DNA from: Echinometra lucunter
Taxonomy: Eukaryota > Echinodermata > Echinoidea > Camarodonta > Echinometridae
NCBI GenBank assembly: GCA_029962745.1
Contig: CM057157.1
Span: 20,654,410 to 20,718,409, forward strand
Direction: 5' to 3'
DNA: 64,000 nt
Part shown: one piece after another, positions 1-11,015 of the stretch
Position numbering within the stretch: the stretch's first letter is position 1
Layout: the number at the start of each line of letters is the position of its first letter
Notes under the pieces: generated by a model
What the model was told of the DNA's origin: nothing
Seen by the model: the letters and a program-made list of their open reading frames with translations, nothing else
Database searches by the model: none
Made by a program: the position numbers and the translations under genes

Positions 1-144
1 AATTTCCTGATTAAGATTTGGTCGTAATAAGCTGTGTGAACATGATAACTGATACAAGTTTATGGCTTGGTTACTTTCTTTATTAGGGATTAACATTTTA
101 TTTGTTTTCTTTGAAATATACCGGTAGCTATACTGCCCTCCTAT

Positions 145-823
145 GACAAAAGGAAGCAACTCTGTAAAATTAGTTTCCTAGTACCGGTAAATGAAGAAAA
201 TTGTGTCACTGTTTAATGTGGAAATCTGTGGGGTTGCTTCCTTTCAGTATGTCTGTATTTCAGAAATTGGGGGTCATATTACCTTAAAATGATTACACAA
301 TGGTAAATTTTTTTTGATATATGATCAAGAATAGAATTCTGAGAAGAATAACATTACAAATTTGATGATTTTCAATCGAAATAAAAAATGCATTTTGGAT
401 AATTTTCTCATAAAAAGTCAAGAGTTGAACAAAAAAATTTGAGTATGAGGTATGACGTAAAAGTGGGTAGCCAGCTTCGCGCATTTTGCTAGAAGTGCGC
501 GACAAGGTACCCACTTTGACGTCATTTTGACGTAAAAGTGGGTACCGACCCAGTTGAAACTGGGTCACAGCTGAGGGGTCAAAAATATCCTGAAATCTTA
601 CCACATTTGGGGGTTTCCTTGGCAACACGACTTTTTAAAAAACTTTAGGCAGATGATTTTCTGCTAATAAAATCATGCTCTTTTAAATGAGCTAACATTG
701 TTTCAGCATTGGGTACCCCCTTTGATTTCTTTATCATTATGTAGAGCATACAGAAAAGTACTCCAAATCAAGAAAAAGGCAGTTAAAAAAAAAAAAAAAA
801 AATCAGAGTTGCTTCCTTTTGTC
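145..823. repeat. Perfect 20-bp inverted repeat pair
   Basis: Bases 145-164 and 804-823 are exact reverse complements. A weaker match to the same core (GTTGCTTCCTTT) lies at 233-244. The core AAAGGAAGCAA also forms the ends of the MITE at 7011-7254, so this is probably an older member of that family. No coding sequence is recognisable in 1-951. Confidence 0.6.
453..546. repeat. Hairpin plus third copy, with a palindromic TGACGTCA
   Basis: TGACGTAAAAGTGGGTAGCC at 453-472 is followed by its near reverse complement at 506-524 and by a third, forward copy at 528-546. The reverse copy ends in TGACGTCA (517-524), the CREB/ATF consensus. The block reads as a short foldback element; any regulatory role is unproven. 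Confidence 0.5.
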
Positions 824-951
824 TTTGCACAGCTGTGTAATACATGTATGTTTAGTCATAAATTCAGAAGACATTTTCATGGAATTCAGCTGATGGAGAG
901 AATGACTTAAGTTTTCATTCAATTGTGATTTCTTAACCCTGATTCAGCATT

Positions 952-1451
952 NNNNNNNNNNNNNNNNNNNNNNNNNNNNNNNNNNNNNNNNNNNNNNNNN
1001 NNNNNNNNNNNNNNNNNNNNNNNNNNNNNNNNNNNNNNNNNNNNNNNNNNNNNNNNNNNNNNNNNNNNNNNNNNNNNNNNNNNNNNNNNNNNNNNNNNNN
1101 NNNNNNNNNNNNNNNNNNNNNNNNNNNNNNNNNNNNNNNNNNNNNNNNNNNNNNNNNNNNNNNNNNNNNNNNNNNNNNNNNNNNNNNNNNNNNNNNNNNN
1201 NNNNNNNNNNNNNNNNNNNNNNNNNNNNNNNNNNNNNNNNNNNNNNNNNNNNNNNNNNNNNNNNNNNNNNNNNNNNNNNNNNNNNNNNNNNNNNNNNNNN
1301 NNNNNNNNNNNNNNNNNNNNNNNNNNNNNNNNNNNNNNNNNNNNNNNNNNNNNNNNNNNNNNNNNNNNNNNNNNNNNNNNNNNNNNNNNNNNNNNNNNNN
1401 NNNNNNNNNNNNNNNNNNNNNNNNNNNNNNNNNNNNNNNNNNNNNNNNNNN
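952..1451. other. Assembly gap, exactly 500 N
   Basis: A run of exactly 500 N, the same length as the gap at 22386-22885, so it is a placeholder and not a measured size. Upstream TM2D1 exons could lie inside it or to its left. The flanks do not resemble each other. Confidence 0.98.
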
Positions 1452-1677
1452 AGTGTATGGGCTGTCATAAGGTATTTGGTAAGAAGCAGTGTTGAAATTA
1501 TTACGGGGAGGGGGGGGGGGGGTCACCAGAGTGAGCACTCTGCATTTACAACCTTTCTGTCACTTCAAGGTTGGGAATAATCATTTCCTTCCCCCTTCTA
1601 CAAAGCCTTTTTGTAGCTGTAAGATTTTTTTTTTTTGCACAATAACTTAATCTTCATACCCATATTTACATTTTTAG

Positions 1678-3591
1678 GAAGGGTTACTCCTACCGGACCA
1701 CTCTCCTTCTCTCCATCTTCCTGGGTATGTTTGGTGTGGACAGAATGTATCTGGGTTACCCTGCTCTAGGTCTACTCAAATTCTGTACCATGGGGCTTCT
1801 CTTTGTTGGCCATTTTGTGGACGTCATCCTCATTGCAACACAGGTACTCCTTGTAATTTGAACTCTCTCTATAGTCTTTTAGGAATGAAAATAGAATTGG
1901 CCTTGTGCATGTGTAGATGGAAAATATTTCACCCATTGATGTTGTTGTTCTACTGAAAGCGTAGCTACCAACCATTCCTATTTTGGAGAGATGATTTGTA
2001 TTCATACTATATTTTATAGGCCTTCACACTAATGTTACTGATGATAGATTCCTCAATTTTCTGACACCGTATATGTAAAAAAAATTTTTTATTATTTTCA
2101 TTCCACATTTTGCCATGGTATATATGTTGTAAAGGTAGTTCCAATGGAATGCTTTCAAAGTTGAATATAACATTGAAAATAAAGCTGAATTCCCCAAATT
2201 GATACTTTATTTTTGGTCCACGTTTATTTTTGGTCCAGATTTACAAAGGAGGGTTAAACTATGGGTAAGGTTTGTACCTCCGTAAGCGTACTAAAATAAG
2301 CATAAATACATGTAGGCGCATATTCCCATGTGTGAGCTTAAAGAAAATAGATAATTGGATCAGATTGATTCTGAGTGCACAAACGAAACGCTTTAAAACC
2401 CAGGAGGGGGGTTTAAACCACCCCATGGTTTACACCTCTTTTGTTAATTCAAGGTTTTATGTTTTAAAGACCCGGCAGAACAGACTACAGAAGAGAGAGT
2501 TTGATTTTGACTTTTCATTTTCCCAAAATTTATACCAAGTACTCTTTTTCAGTGTTCTGAATGATATTTGTAAATATATATGTCATATCAAATTCAGAGG
2601 CATCATTAACCCATTCGTGACAGGAATTTTTTAAAGCCTAATTGGATCAGCTTTTATTCTTCAAATTGGCAACACCAACATTTTTATTTTATTGCTACAT
2701 TTTCCTTATAAAATGTTATGTATCTGAAATGAATATAAATTGACAGAAATCATGATGAGAAGTCAAAAAGTTGCCAATTTGCAGGGGAAAACAGTGATTT
2801 TAAACCTTCTATCACATTGCAAATTTAAGGATTTTAATGCTTATTTTCCTTTAAAAAATTTTCAGCATCAAACAACGAATATTGACGCAACCAAAATGGG
2901 CACAGTTTGTGTAGAATTTTTTGCTCTTTCTGCTCATGTATTTGGTATGATTTTTAGGGCTTTGCATCAAAAGATATTAGGCCAAACCACAAAATGTGGA
3001 CCTCTGTCACGAATGGGTTAAAAGAGTATGAATGATCAGACTGTGCACCGAACAATACTTCCTATCTTGGTTCAAAGTGCTAAACCAAGCAAGAACCTTC
3101 ACACATGTTGGCATGTGCAAGCCACATCCGTTCAGCTCACTGACTTTATTCTGTGATGTTATCAAGAATTTGTTAGAAGGCCCGCATTATTTTAGTTTAA
3201 TACTACTAGTTTTTTTATTACAAAAATGACAGGCAATAACTTTTAAGTCTAATTTCCCATTATTCTTAGATAGCCAATCATAGTCAGCTACTTTGAAGCA
3301 CTTTGTTCTAGTTTATGGTATATTGTTTAATTTTGGCTTTTTGTACATTCTTGCAGTATACTCCAATGAGTACAAGTCTAAAACCTTTTTTAGGTTTATT
3401 TTTTACCCCATTCTTAGCAAATTGGCAGGATGATCATGCTCATGTTGTCTTTTTCTAATTTTTTCCCCTCTTTTCAGGTAGTCGGCCCTGCCGATCACTC
3501 CGAATACGAGATGGATTTCTATGCTCCAAAGTTGATCAAGATGGGAGTCGACAATGAGACTTACTACGTTCCACAAGATGTCCTAACGTGA
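1678..3591 (+). CDS. TM2D1: TM2 domain-containing protein 1, last two coding exons
   Basis: Coding exons are 1678-1843 (acceptor tttttag, donor CAG/gtactc) and 3478-3591 (acceptor cttttcag), the latter ending in TGA at 3589-3591. The first encodes the TM2 domain, from KGYSYRTTLLLS through GVDRMYLGYPALGLLKF to GHFVDVILIATQ: two membrane segments joined by a short turn carrying the DR(F/M)YLGY motif. The second encodes a 37-residue tail beginning VVGPADHSEYEMDFYAP and containing DNET, a possible N-glycosylation site. That tail layout matches TM2D1 better than TM2D2 or TM2D3. Human TM2D1 was described as an amyloid-beta binding membrane protein. Signal-peptide and ectodomain exons are not visible, probably left of the window or in the 500-N gap. 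Candidate AATAAA poly(A) signals lie at 4887 and 4902. Confidence 0.87.
2232..2455. mobile_element. MITE family A, copy 1
   Basis: Ends are inverted repeats of the form TTTACAAAGGAGGGTTAAAC / GTTTACACCTCTTTTGTTAA around a CCATGG core. The same termini recur at 4676, 5011 and 44857. It lies in the TM2D1 intron. No ORF; non-autonomous. Confidence 0.6.
2606..3021. mobile_element. MITE family B, complete copy with 18-bp TIRs
   Basis: TTAACCCATTCGTGACAG at 2606-2623 is matched by its reverse complement at 3004-3021, giving a 416-bp element inside the TM2D1 intron. Its interior reappears in reverse orientation at 39875-40300 and, more decayed, at 10395-10725. No transposase ORF. Confidence 0.75.
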
Positions 3592-3796
3592 CACATGCAG
3601 TGATAAATACACATAGAGACTCTTTTTTTTGTTGTATGTTTATATCTAGATTTTACTCAACAACAGATATTTGACACTGTAAAATGTTAGCCTGCAAGAA
3701 ATGTTGGATCAGTGCAGAAAGATGTACATGTTGCACCCATTGGCATAGACAGGCCCTCATTACTTGGGGAGGGGGATGATTCCCAATTTCACAGAA

Positions 3797-4049
3797 GCAG
3801 AAGAAATGATTCTCATGGAAGAATTTAAGAATAATGAGGACATGCACATGCCAAAATTAGGTGGAGGTATCACAGGAAGAGATAAGGAAATGCTTGGCTA
3901 AGAATTATGGAGAAAATAATGTCCTTAACCCTCTTGTGAAGAGGACGGTGCCAGAGATGAAGAAAAAATGGCACAACTTGAAAGAGGCAATGAAAGATAA
4001 CTATTACCACGTACAGAAACAATTGCAAAAAACCAGAGCCTCGTTGCAC
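3797..4049 (+). pseudogene. Broken Myb/SANT-like DNA-binding domain
   Basis: One frame (3797-3901) reads AEEMILMEEFKNNEDMH and then GITGRDKEMLG before a stop. A second frame (about 3900-4049) continues with VKRTVPEMKKKWHNLKEAMK. Together they look like the trihelix Myb/SANT-like domain (Myb_DNA-bind_5 type) that is common in Harbinger-associated proteins and their domesticated relatives, where the third helix carries the KKKWxxLK signature. A frameshift near 3895-3905 separates the halves. No flanking transposase was seen. The 3' part runs into the MITE at 4036. A retroposed or transposon-derived relic is likelier than a working gene. Confidence 0.5.
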
Positions 4050-4194
4050 AAAACTTACCATTGATTGTAACTTTGGCATTAGTGGTAACTTCCATGGAAA
4101 CCTTTAACTGGATTGGCTGTTGAGCATTGTTACCATGGTTGTTAACACTGATGGCAGAGTTACCATTGATGGTAAGTTTTATGCAACAGGGCCC
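4036..4194. mobile_element. MITE family D, copy 1
   Basis: TIRs CGTTGCACAAAACTTACCAT and ATGGTAAGTTTTATGCAAC bound a 159-bp element that also contains internal ATGGTAAC/GTTACCAT palindromes. It is related to the shorter copy at 7434-7531. It truncates the end of the SANT-like relic. Confidence 0.65.
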
Positions 4195-4675
4195 TATGTT
4201 TAGTATTTTATAGGAGGAAAACTTGATCAAAGTCAAGACCAAGCTATCAGTAAATTGAAACAGACTTTCTCGCAGTGAAGCTGGACATCATTGCTGTGTA
4301 ATGAGTTTTTACCGATATTTTCTAAATTAGAGAATTGAACTTTATCAACTCATACACCGTAAAGCATCAGAATTAAACCATTTGAGCTCGTAAAAGTGGC
4401 ATTTGTCAAACACCCATACATGTATGAAATAGGCTGCTCGAACAGTCGTGAAGGTTTCATTAAAAAGACCCTCTGTTACCTGTTGATAGCATGGTATGCT
4501 ATGTGGAACTATCATGTGGGATTTGTTTTATGTAAATGTATTTAAATTGTGTTTGAAAAATGTTAACAGTCCTTTAACCAAGAGGATTAATGTGAGTGAG
4601 TGATTGAGTGAGTGAAGGAATGCATGAATGAATGAATGAAGAGGGAAGCTAAGGAGGAATAGCTCCAAAGAGGAA

Positions 4676-4740
4676 GGCCCAAATTCGTGAAAGGTGTTTA
4701 TTTTAAAAGATTGTTTAAACCTCCATAATGAATCTGGGCC
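4676..4740. mobile_element. MITE family A, 65-bp deletion derivative
   Basis: GGCCCAAATTCGTGA at the left is answered by TGAATCTGGGCC at the right. Only the termini of family A remain. Confidence 0.5.
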
Positions 4741-4749
4741 AAAGGGTGG

Positions 4750-4750
4750 A

Positions 4751-4784
<34 letters not shown>

Positions 4785-4786
4785 GG
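4750..4786. repeat. (GA)n followed by poly-G
   Basis: About 12 GA units pass directly into a 12-base G run. The same GA-then-G architecture occurs at 48828-48884. Confidence 0.9.
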
Positions 4787-5010
4787 TTGTGAAAGAGACA
4801 GAAATGGAGAGCAAAAGAGAGGATAAAGAGAGGGGTTAGGTCTTACAGTACCGCAGTGTCTGCAAATACAAATATATTTGAAATGAAATAAATTTCAGTT
4901 GAATAAAGAATTTATTCTATTTCAAGGCCCTCTTATTGAAGTTTCAATAAGAATCATGTACTGTTCAGGATACAATTACTCAATTTTGTCAAGTCCTACA
5001 TGTAACTCAA

Positions 5011-5238
5011 GGACTTGAATTCACGAAGAGGTTTATATTTAAACCATGGTTTAAGTAAATAAAATAAAAGCATAAATAAGAGCAAAACATGTAGACACAC
5101 ACAAGTGAGCATATAAGAGCGCATTGCTATCCGTCCATTGGACAAGAGGACATTTGCCTTTTACGCCCCTGGAAATTTAGACCATAGTGTAACTTTAGGC
5201 CATGGTTTCGATTTAAACTTCTTTTGTGAAATCTGGCC
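5011..5238. mobile_element. MITE family A, copy 3
   Basis: Left end GAATTCACGAAGAGGTTTAT with ACCATGGTTTAA; right end GGCCATGGTTTCGATTTAAA followed by a GTGAAATCTGGCC terminus. The ends are inverted repeats around a 228-bp element with no ORF. Confidence 0.6.
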
Positions 5239-6579
5239 AACACAAGTGCGACTTTTCATGTCTCTTCCCAACCCCCTCCCCTCTATATCTAATCCATACA
5301 TGTACTGAAACAGCTATAAACTTAAATTCAATAACAAGCTTTGGCCAATAGCAATTTCAAGGCAAGCTTGATTTCTGTCAAGAGTGACAATAATTCTTGT
5401 GCAAAAATTGAGCACTGACTTCCCCAGGGGTTTGGGTACCCCCCCCCCCCCCCCCCCCCCAACTGAAAATATAAGCATGTTCAAAAGTATTGTACTTTTC
5501 CCCTCTGGGGACAATTTTGTTACATTGCCCTCGATACTGGTTTTCACAAAACACAATCACCATACAAAATACAACGGTTCACTCCAAAATTGTATTACAT
5601 TTTGTTGTTTTTTTATTTCATATACAATCTTCAATTTCAATATTTTTTTTTTCTTTTCAATACAAAGTCACTCCCCTGAATCATCACAGAGATTCACATT
5701 CACACATGTCATGCATACAAACAAATATTTTCCTGAATGCAAATGCCTACGACCTTTGGACATATCTACACACATATCGCTGTGACCTTTCACCTACATG
5801 CAGAGCACCTACTCCATGGCCAATACGGGCAGTTCACATCAAAATCAACCATTTCACGTAAAACTTTTCTAGAGCACCCTATCTACGGACTAGTGCTTAA
5901 TTTACGAGAACACAAAAAAAAATTCTATCTACTTTTCTCATTTCTTCTGTGAAACAAATTCAAGTACTATGAATATGAAATAAAATAGAATACTTAAAAT
6001 AGTCGATATATTTTTTTCAATTCATTTTTCTAAACCTTTTAAATAGGATATTCAAAATAGTCCACTTAATTATCTTCATCATCTTTTTTTTTTTTTTTTT
6101 TACCTTTTCTACAGGGGTAAAATCCTTTTTACATACATTGCTTTATCAGTGCCAATCCACATATCCCAAATTTTAATCAGCCTTAAAATAACAGCATCCT
6201 TACCAAATATAGGTAACAGATGGATTTTAATAATAGGTACAAAAAAGAAACCGCTTTAACTTTCTCTATAATGTTTGTAAACTGGATATAACTCTTCTTA
6301 AGACTCATGCAGACAGGCCGCGGCAGACCGCATAAAAAAATTCGTGTTTTTTTTTTCTACGTACTAAATGAATTGCAAGTGAGGATGTGTGACGCAACAA
6401 AGAACCTACACACATTCCTCACCAGTCTAGTTCTCGACGTTATTCAATGATTTTTGTCTCTCTTCACCTTCCTAGTACAACCCTCTGTGCGTTACCAGTG
6501 TAGGTCTTGTGTACAGCGCCAAGTCCTCTGATTCACTCTCCCTGAAAATCCCCCCCCCCCCCCCCCCCGGGGAAGAAAT
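5239..6579. other. Intergenic, no gene seen
   Basis: AT-rich, with a C20 run near 5440-5460, a poly-T run near 6085-6102 and an 18-base C run near 6550. All reading frames are short and low in complexity. It could include untranslated sequence of a neighbouring gene, but nothing shows this. Confidence 0.6.
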
Positions 6580-6778
6580 ACAGTCAGACCTGCTTTAGCG
6601 ACCACTTGTATAGAAAGACCACCTGTCTATAAAGACCACAAATTTTGTTTCCCTTGAATCGTTTTTCCCATTGAAATGTGTATTAAAGGAACCTGTCCAT
6701 AAAGACCACCTGCTCATAAAGACCACTTTTCTTGTCTTGTCTTCTCTCTTCTTGTCTTTATATACAGGTTTCACTGTA
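6580..6778. mobile_element. MITE family F, copy 1
   Basis: Termini TACAGTCAGACCTGC and ATACAGGTTTCACTGTA are imperfect inverted repeats. The interior carries three direct repeats of the phrase TAAAGACCACCTG. A fragment of the same family lies at 57808-57890. Confidence 0.65.
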
Positions 6779-7010
6779 CATGTATTTTCAGGGAGAGTAA
6801 ATCACTGGACGTCGCACCATCTATGCTGGGTACACATGATGGTCATGCATAGTAAAGACATAATCACTACATATGAACAAAACTAGAATAATTCCTCACT
6901 TGTGTGTAGGTGATAAGAAGGGATAAGATACAAAAGTGTGAAGAGCAGTAGGATTTAAAACCCTTGCACGTTTTTCAAAGCAGTTTACAGCTGCATATGT
7001 GAACAAGCTT

Positions 7011-7254
7011 GCTCTACTTTGACAAAAGGAAGCAAGTGACATATCACCCAAATCTGAGTAACTGACATTTTCATGTGTTACCTAGTGTGCTCTTCTTTGG
7101 GCCAAAATGCATGAACACTAGTCCTGCTAAGAGATATGTTAGGCAAGACATCATGGTATTATTGCACTGACGTCAGTGTAAATGACAGATACATTTTGCT
7201 CATTTACAGGAAATGTCACTTTTGTGACTTGCTTCCTTCTGCCAAAGTAGCTCA
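7011..7254. mobile_element. MITE family C with ~30-bp TIRs
   Basis: ACTTTGACAAAAGGAAGCAA on the left pairs with TTGCTTCCTTCTGCCAAAGT on the right. The element is 244 bp with no ORF. The terminal core matches the repeat pair at 145/804. Confidence 0.7.
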
Positions 7255-7433
7255 GAAGCCTTTAATGATGTCAACAAAGTTGCCTCTTCTGAATAGTAGC
7301 AAGTCTATAATATATGAAAATAGTGATCAGGGTTGGTGTCAGCAAATAAATTAAAAGTGAAAACTTGTACACGTTGCAAAAATCAAACAAATCAAACCAA
7401 GGCAGTTCATTTTTGCTTGCGATTCATCAATTC

Positions 7434-7531
7434 TGGGCCCGTTGCATAAAACTTACTATAATAGTAACTTTACTATTATAGTAACTCTTCATGGAATACT
7501 GGATTTTGATTGGCTTATGCAACGGGCCCCA
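7434..7531. mobile_element. MITE family D, 98-bp copy
   Basis: TGGGCCCGTTGCATAA and TTATGCAACGGGCCCCA are inverted terminal repeats. An internal palindrome of ACTATAATAGTAA type and a TGATTGGCTTATG segment fill the middle. Confidence 0.75.
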
Positions 7532-8609
7532 GGTCCCGGTTTTTTTTTTTTTTAAATGAACTCCTCCTATTTCATGAAGGAGATCATTTCTGTGATGTGA
7601 GATTTCAGTTGCCCAGAATTTTGGAAATGGTAAAAGTAAACATTCACCAAGACTTGACCTCCTGCATGGACATGGTGATGCACGTTACATATACTAAGAA
7701 AAAAAAAATTCATAGAGACTTTTAAACCCTTCATGCCTGCAATATATCTTCATTACTCTTGACTAGCGTTCTGGAATTGGAACAAAATGCATGACTCAAC
7801 ATCTTAAACTGACTTGGTGACATGTCATTTACCTCCCAGACTGTTATGGCCATGACATGTACATAGCCAATATCCTGGGTTTCACATAGGTATGCAATTG
7901 TCAACATGCCTGTCACTGACCACCTAACATTTGCTTGTGGGCAACCTTAAAGTCCTTACTTATGACCCAGTTGGCAACTAAAAAATATCATAAAATAAGA
8001 ATAAGTATCGTATTCATTATTTCACAATTTCCTGTAATTTTTTCATAATCCACAAAAAATTACTACCAAAATCACAATCTCAATTCTACTATACATGCAA
8101 TAATAATGCTCAGTTTCATGGTTCTGTGACTTTACTGACAGTTAAGAAATTGTTCTTTCATTTCTTATGAAACAAAAATAAGAAAGAAAGGCATTATATT
8201 ACAAACTGGCCATAAAATACTCAAATCCATTCTTCCTTAATAAAAAATGAAATAGATCTTTGACAAAAAGGTTTCTCTTTCTTTCTTACAAACAATACTT
8301 GGCAAGATACCATAGTGAATCGCCCTGCATGTTACATCTCTCTTGTTTAACCTTTCATTAACTGAGCCATTTCTATTTAATAATACATGTATTCAATGAT
8401 CTTTTTATTTACTTATTTCTCAAAGAAAATAATGTTTTTGGGACAAGAAAAAGTACCTTATACCTTTTGCCTAAAGAATATATGGGGATAACATGCTAAT
8501 ATAAGCCCTTTGATCAAGCTTTTGCATTTTTAAAGGGAAATTGAAGGATTTGGTGCAAACTTTTCGTGTGTTTTGTGAAAATTTTCAGTAAAAAAATGTA
8601 AGTTTTCAA

Positions 8610-8641
<32 letters not shown>

Positions 8642-10030
8642 TGCGTATGGCCATGCATCTAAGCAAGCCAAAGCTTTCAAACCTGCAATTGTGGACCAAC
8701 ATATCTGCAAACATAGATTTGAATCAACAAAGTGGGGAGGTTCTATTAGGTATGTTTACACTATAGTAGTCACAGATTTTTTTTAAATAAAAAGAATACC
8801 AAGGGAATCTTACGGCGCAAAAATTCTAATTGTTTTCCACTGTACTAGCACATAAAATTACATCAAAACAAAGCTACTTAAGATGCCTAACATCCTAACT
8901 TAGTGGAATACAACAATCTCTCAATACAATTTGAAAATATAAGAGTAATTTACTACATTATGTCATAAACAAAATTAAATATCCTTCAATATAATCAATT
9001 GAATTTACACTACACACCTCCAATCAAAATGGACAAATTTGAAAATAAGATTTACAGAAAGGGCTTTTCAAATATATTGTAGGTTAAATACACTTTTGTT
9101 CCTTTTATAAAACAGTATCATGATATCAAATACAATGTTATCCTTTTCACAAAGCAGATTAAAGAAGTATTTTTCTATGCAGGCAAATTTAGCATGTTTC
9201 TGTGTAAATTCCTTATGGCATGGGTCATACGCAATATTATTTGTAACAATGATATGCCATTCTTGTATAGCACATATGGATTATAATGATGTAAAATCTA
9301 TGTGCTTTCAAAGAACGATATTATTACCCAGGCTTCAGCTCAGCCAACTGCAGTGCTCCCTGCATTCATGGAATATATCCCAAGAGGTATCCATAATACT
9401 TTTAATATTTTAGCTGCAATCTTGAATGTTCTTCAATAAACCTAAACATATACCTGGGATGTTACTGCTACGGCCAGTATATACGAAGTGACAGACAGCC
9501 ACAATGAAATATTTCATTATGAAATACCGTCGTCTAACAGACACATAGTGAGAAAACAAGACACTCCCTCCCGCTCCTCGCCCCCTTTCTGCCAAGGCGA
9601 TTGGAAGGAGAGAGCTATACATTTACATCATACATGTCCAATATCAAAACAAAACAGAATTTTTTTCTTATCACAATGCAGAGGTAAGATATTTCTCCTA
9701 ACCTATACAGGAATCATAACATCAGTCAGTATCTTACCTTCTACCTTTCAACAAATTAAATTTTTGTTTCGGATCAAACTTACTTCAATGGAAACTCACA
9801 GTAATGAGCTCCAATGTAACAAGATACCTGACATAAGATGTACACTAATTTTGCTGGTCCAAGAGTTTGACGTTCCTTATACTAATTTTGCTGGTCCAAG
9901 AGTTTTACATTCCTTTTTCGGTATTTTTACCCTGATATAAAGAGATTCCTGACATGACAAGTTCCATGGTCTCAAGGTCCTCGTAATTATCCGTTTCCAC
10001 TGTATTCTATTTGGCAAGTGTCTGCCTACA
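7532..10030. other. Intergenic, no gene seen
   Basis: AT-rich DNA with a poly-C run of about 29 bases (8613-8641). A 27-30-bp phrase (ACTAATTTTGCTGGTCCAAG and following bases) occurs twice in tandem at about 9845 and 9880. No reading frame has convincing composition or splice sites. Confidence 0.55.
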
Positions 10031-10360
10031 TGGGGGTGTTTCACAAAGCTGTGCGCAACGTTACGCATGACTTTAGAAATGACTTGAAAATGGAAAGCCA
10101 AATGGCATTCTCAATCATATTTTATTGCATTTATAAGCTAAAGTTGAAATATCTATGTAGATTAACATTATCATTATTAACAAAACATTTTTAATGTGAA
10201 GTATAATTTTTCCAAAGAATTTAATTGAGATTGTGGGAAATACAGTCACATTTTGTAAAAATAAAAGGAAAAACTTTGGGCATTCCATGTGGCTGTTCAT
10301 AGTTAAGTCGTTTTTTAAAGACATGCGTAACTTTGTGCACAGCTTTGTGAAACACCCCCA
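10031..10360. mobile_element. MITE family E, copy 1
   Basis: TGGGGGTGTTTCACAAAGCT at the left and AGCTTTGTGAAACACCCCCA at the right are 20-bp perfect TIRs. Inner stems (GTTACGCATGACTTTA against TAAAGACATGCGTAAC) extend the fold. The 330-bp element matches 45862-46183 along its length. No target duplication is obvious. Confidence 0.8.
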
Positions 10361-10394
10361 TGTTCGTGTAATATTTCATCTGCTGAGATCCTGA

Positions 10395-10725
10395 AGGGCT
10401 TTATTTATAACAGGGTCCACACAGTGTGGTTTGGCCCAATAACTTTTGATGCAGAGCCTAGAACATGCCAAATGTATGAGCAGAAAGCAAAAAATAATTA
10501 TACACATATCATGTCCATCGTGGTTCCACTGGTATATGTTGATTGATGCTGAAATTTTTAAAAGGAAAATAAGCAATAGAATCTTTTTATTGGCATTGCG
10601 ATGGAAAAGTTCAAAATCACTGGTTTTCCATGCAATCGGAAACATTTAAACTTCTAAACATATTCTGTCAATTCATATTTATTTCTGGTACAAGACTTTT
10701 CATAAGAAAAATGCAAGCATTAAAG
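10395..10725. mobile_element. MITE family B, degraded copy
   Basis: The phrase TTTGATGCAGAGCCTAGAAC and the following text track the reverse complement of 2606-3021 and the copy at 39875. Terminal repeats are lost. Confidence 0.6.
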
Positions 10726-10734
10726 GTGGACTCT

Positions 10735-10870
10735 AGTTTTGGTAGCAAAAATAGAATTGGCATGAAACTGATCAAGTATAGTCTCCCATTTTCCACCTTG
10801 CATAAAAAGATATGTGTATGAGATCGTGTGATATTCCTTTCATGATTTGCAGTGAAATTTCAGTGTAAAT
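10735..10870. repeat. Dispersed repeat N, copy 1
   Basis: GGTAGCAAAAATAGAATTGG, followed by CATGAAAC and CTTGCATAAAAAGATATG, resembles 56609-56765 at the same spacing. The 11.6-kb duplicated segment starts inside it at about 10747. Confidence 0.55.
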
Positions 10871-11015
10871 GTCTGAAGGGAACGCAATAGAATGGTTAAC
10901 TCATATCACAGAACACTGCGTTAATGCCATCCTGGCTCTCAATAGGCATTTTTTTACAATACATCCTCATTTCTTTCCACTGCGGTATAAAACATGCATT
11001 ACAATGGGCCCTGGA

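Noticed and set aside
933..1538. Long open frames across both N gaps
   Set aside because: They consist of N-encoded unknown residues and carry no information.
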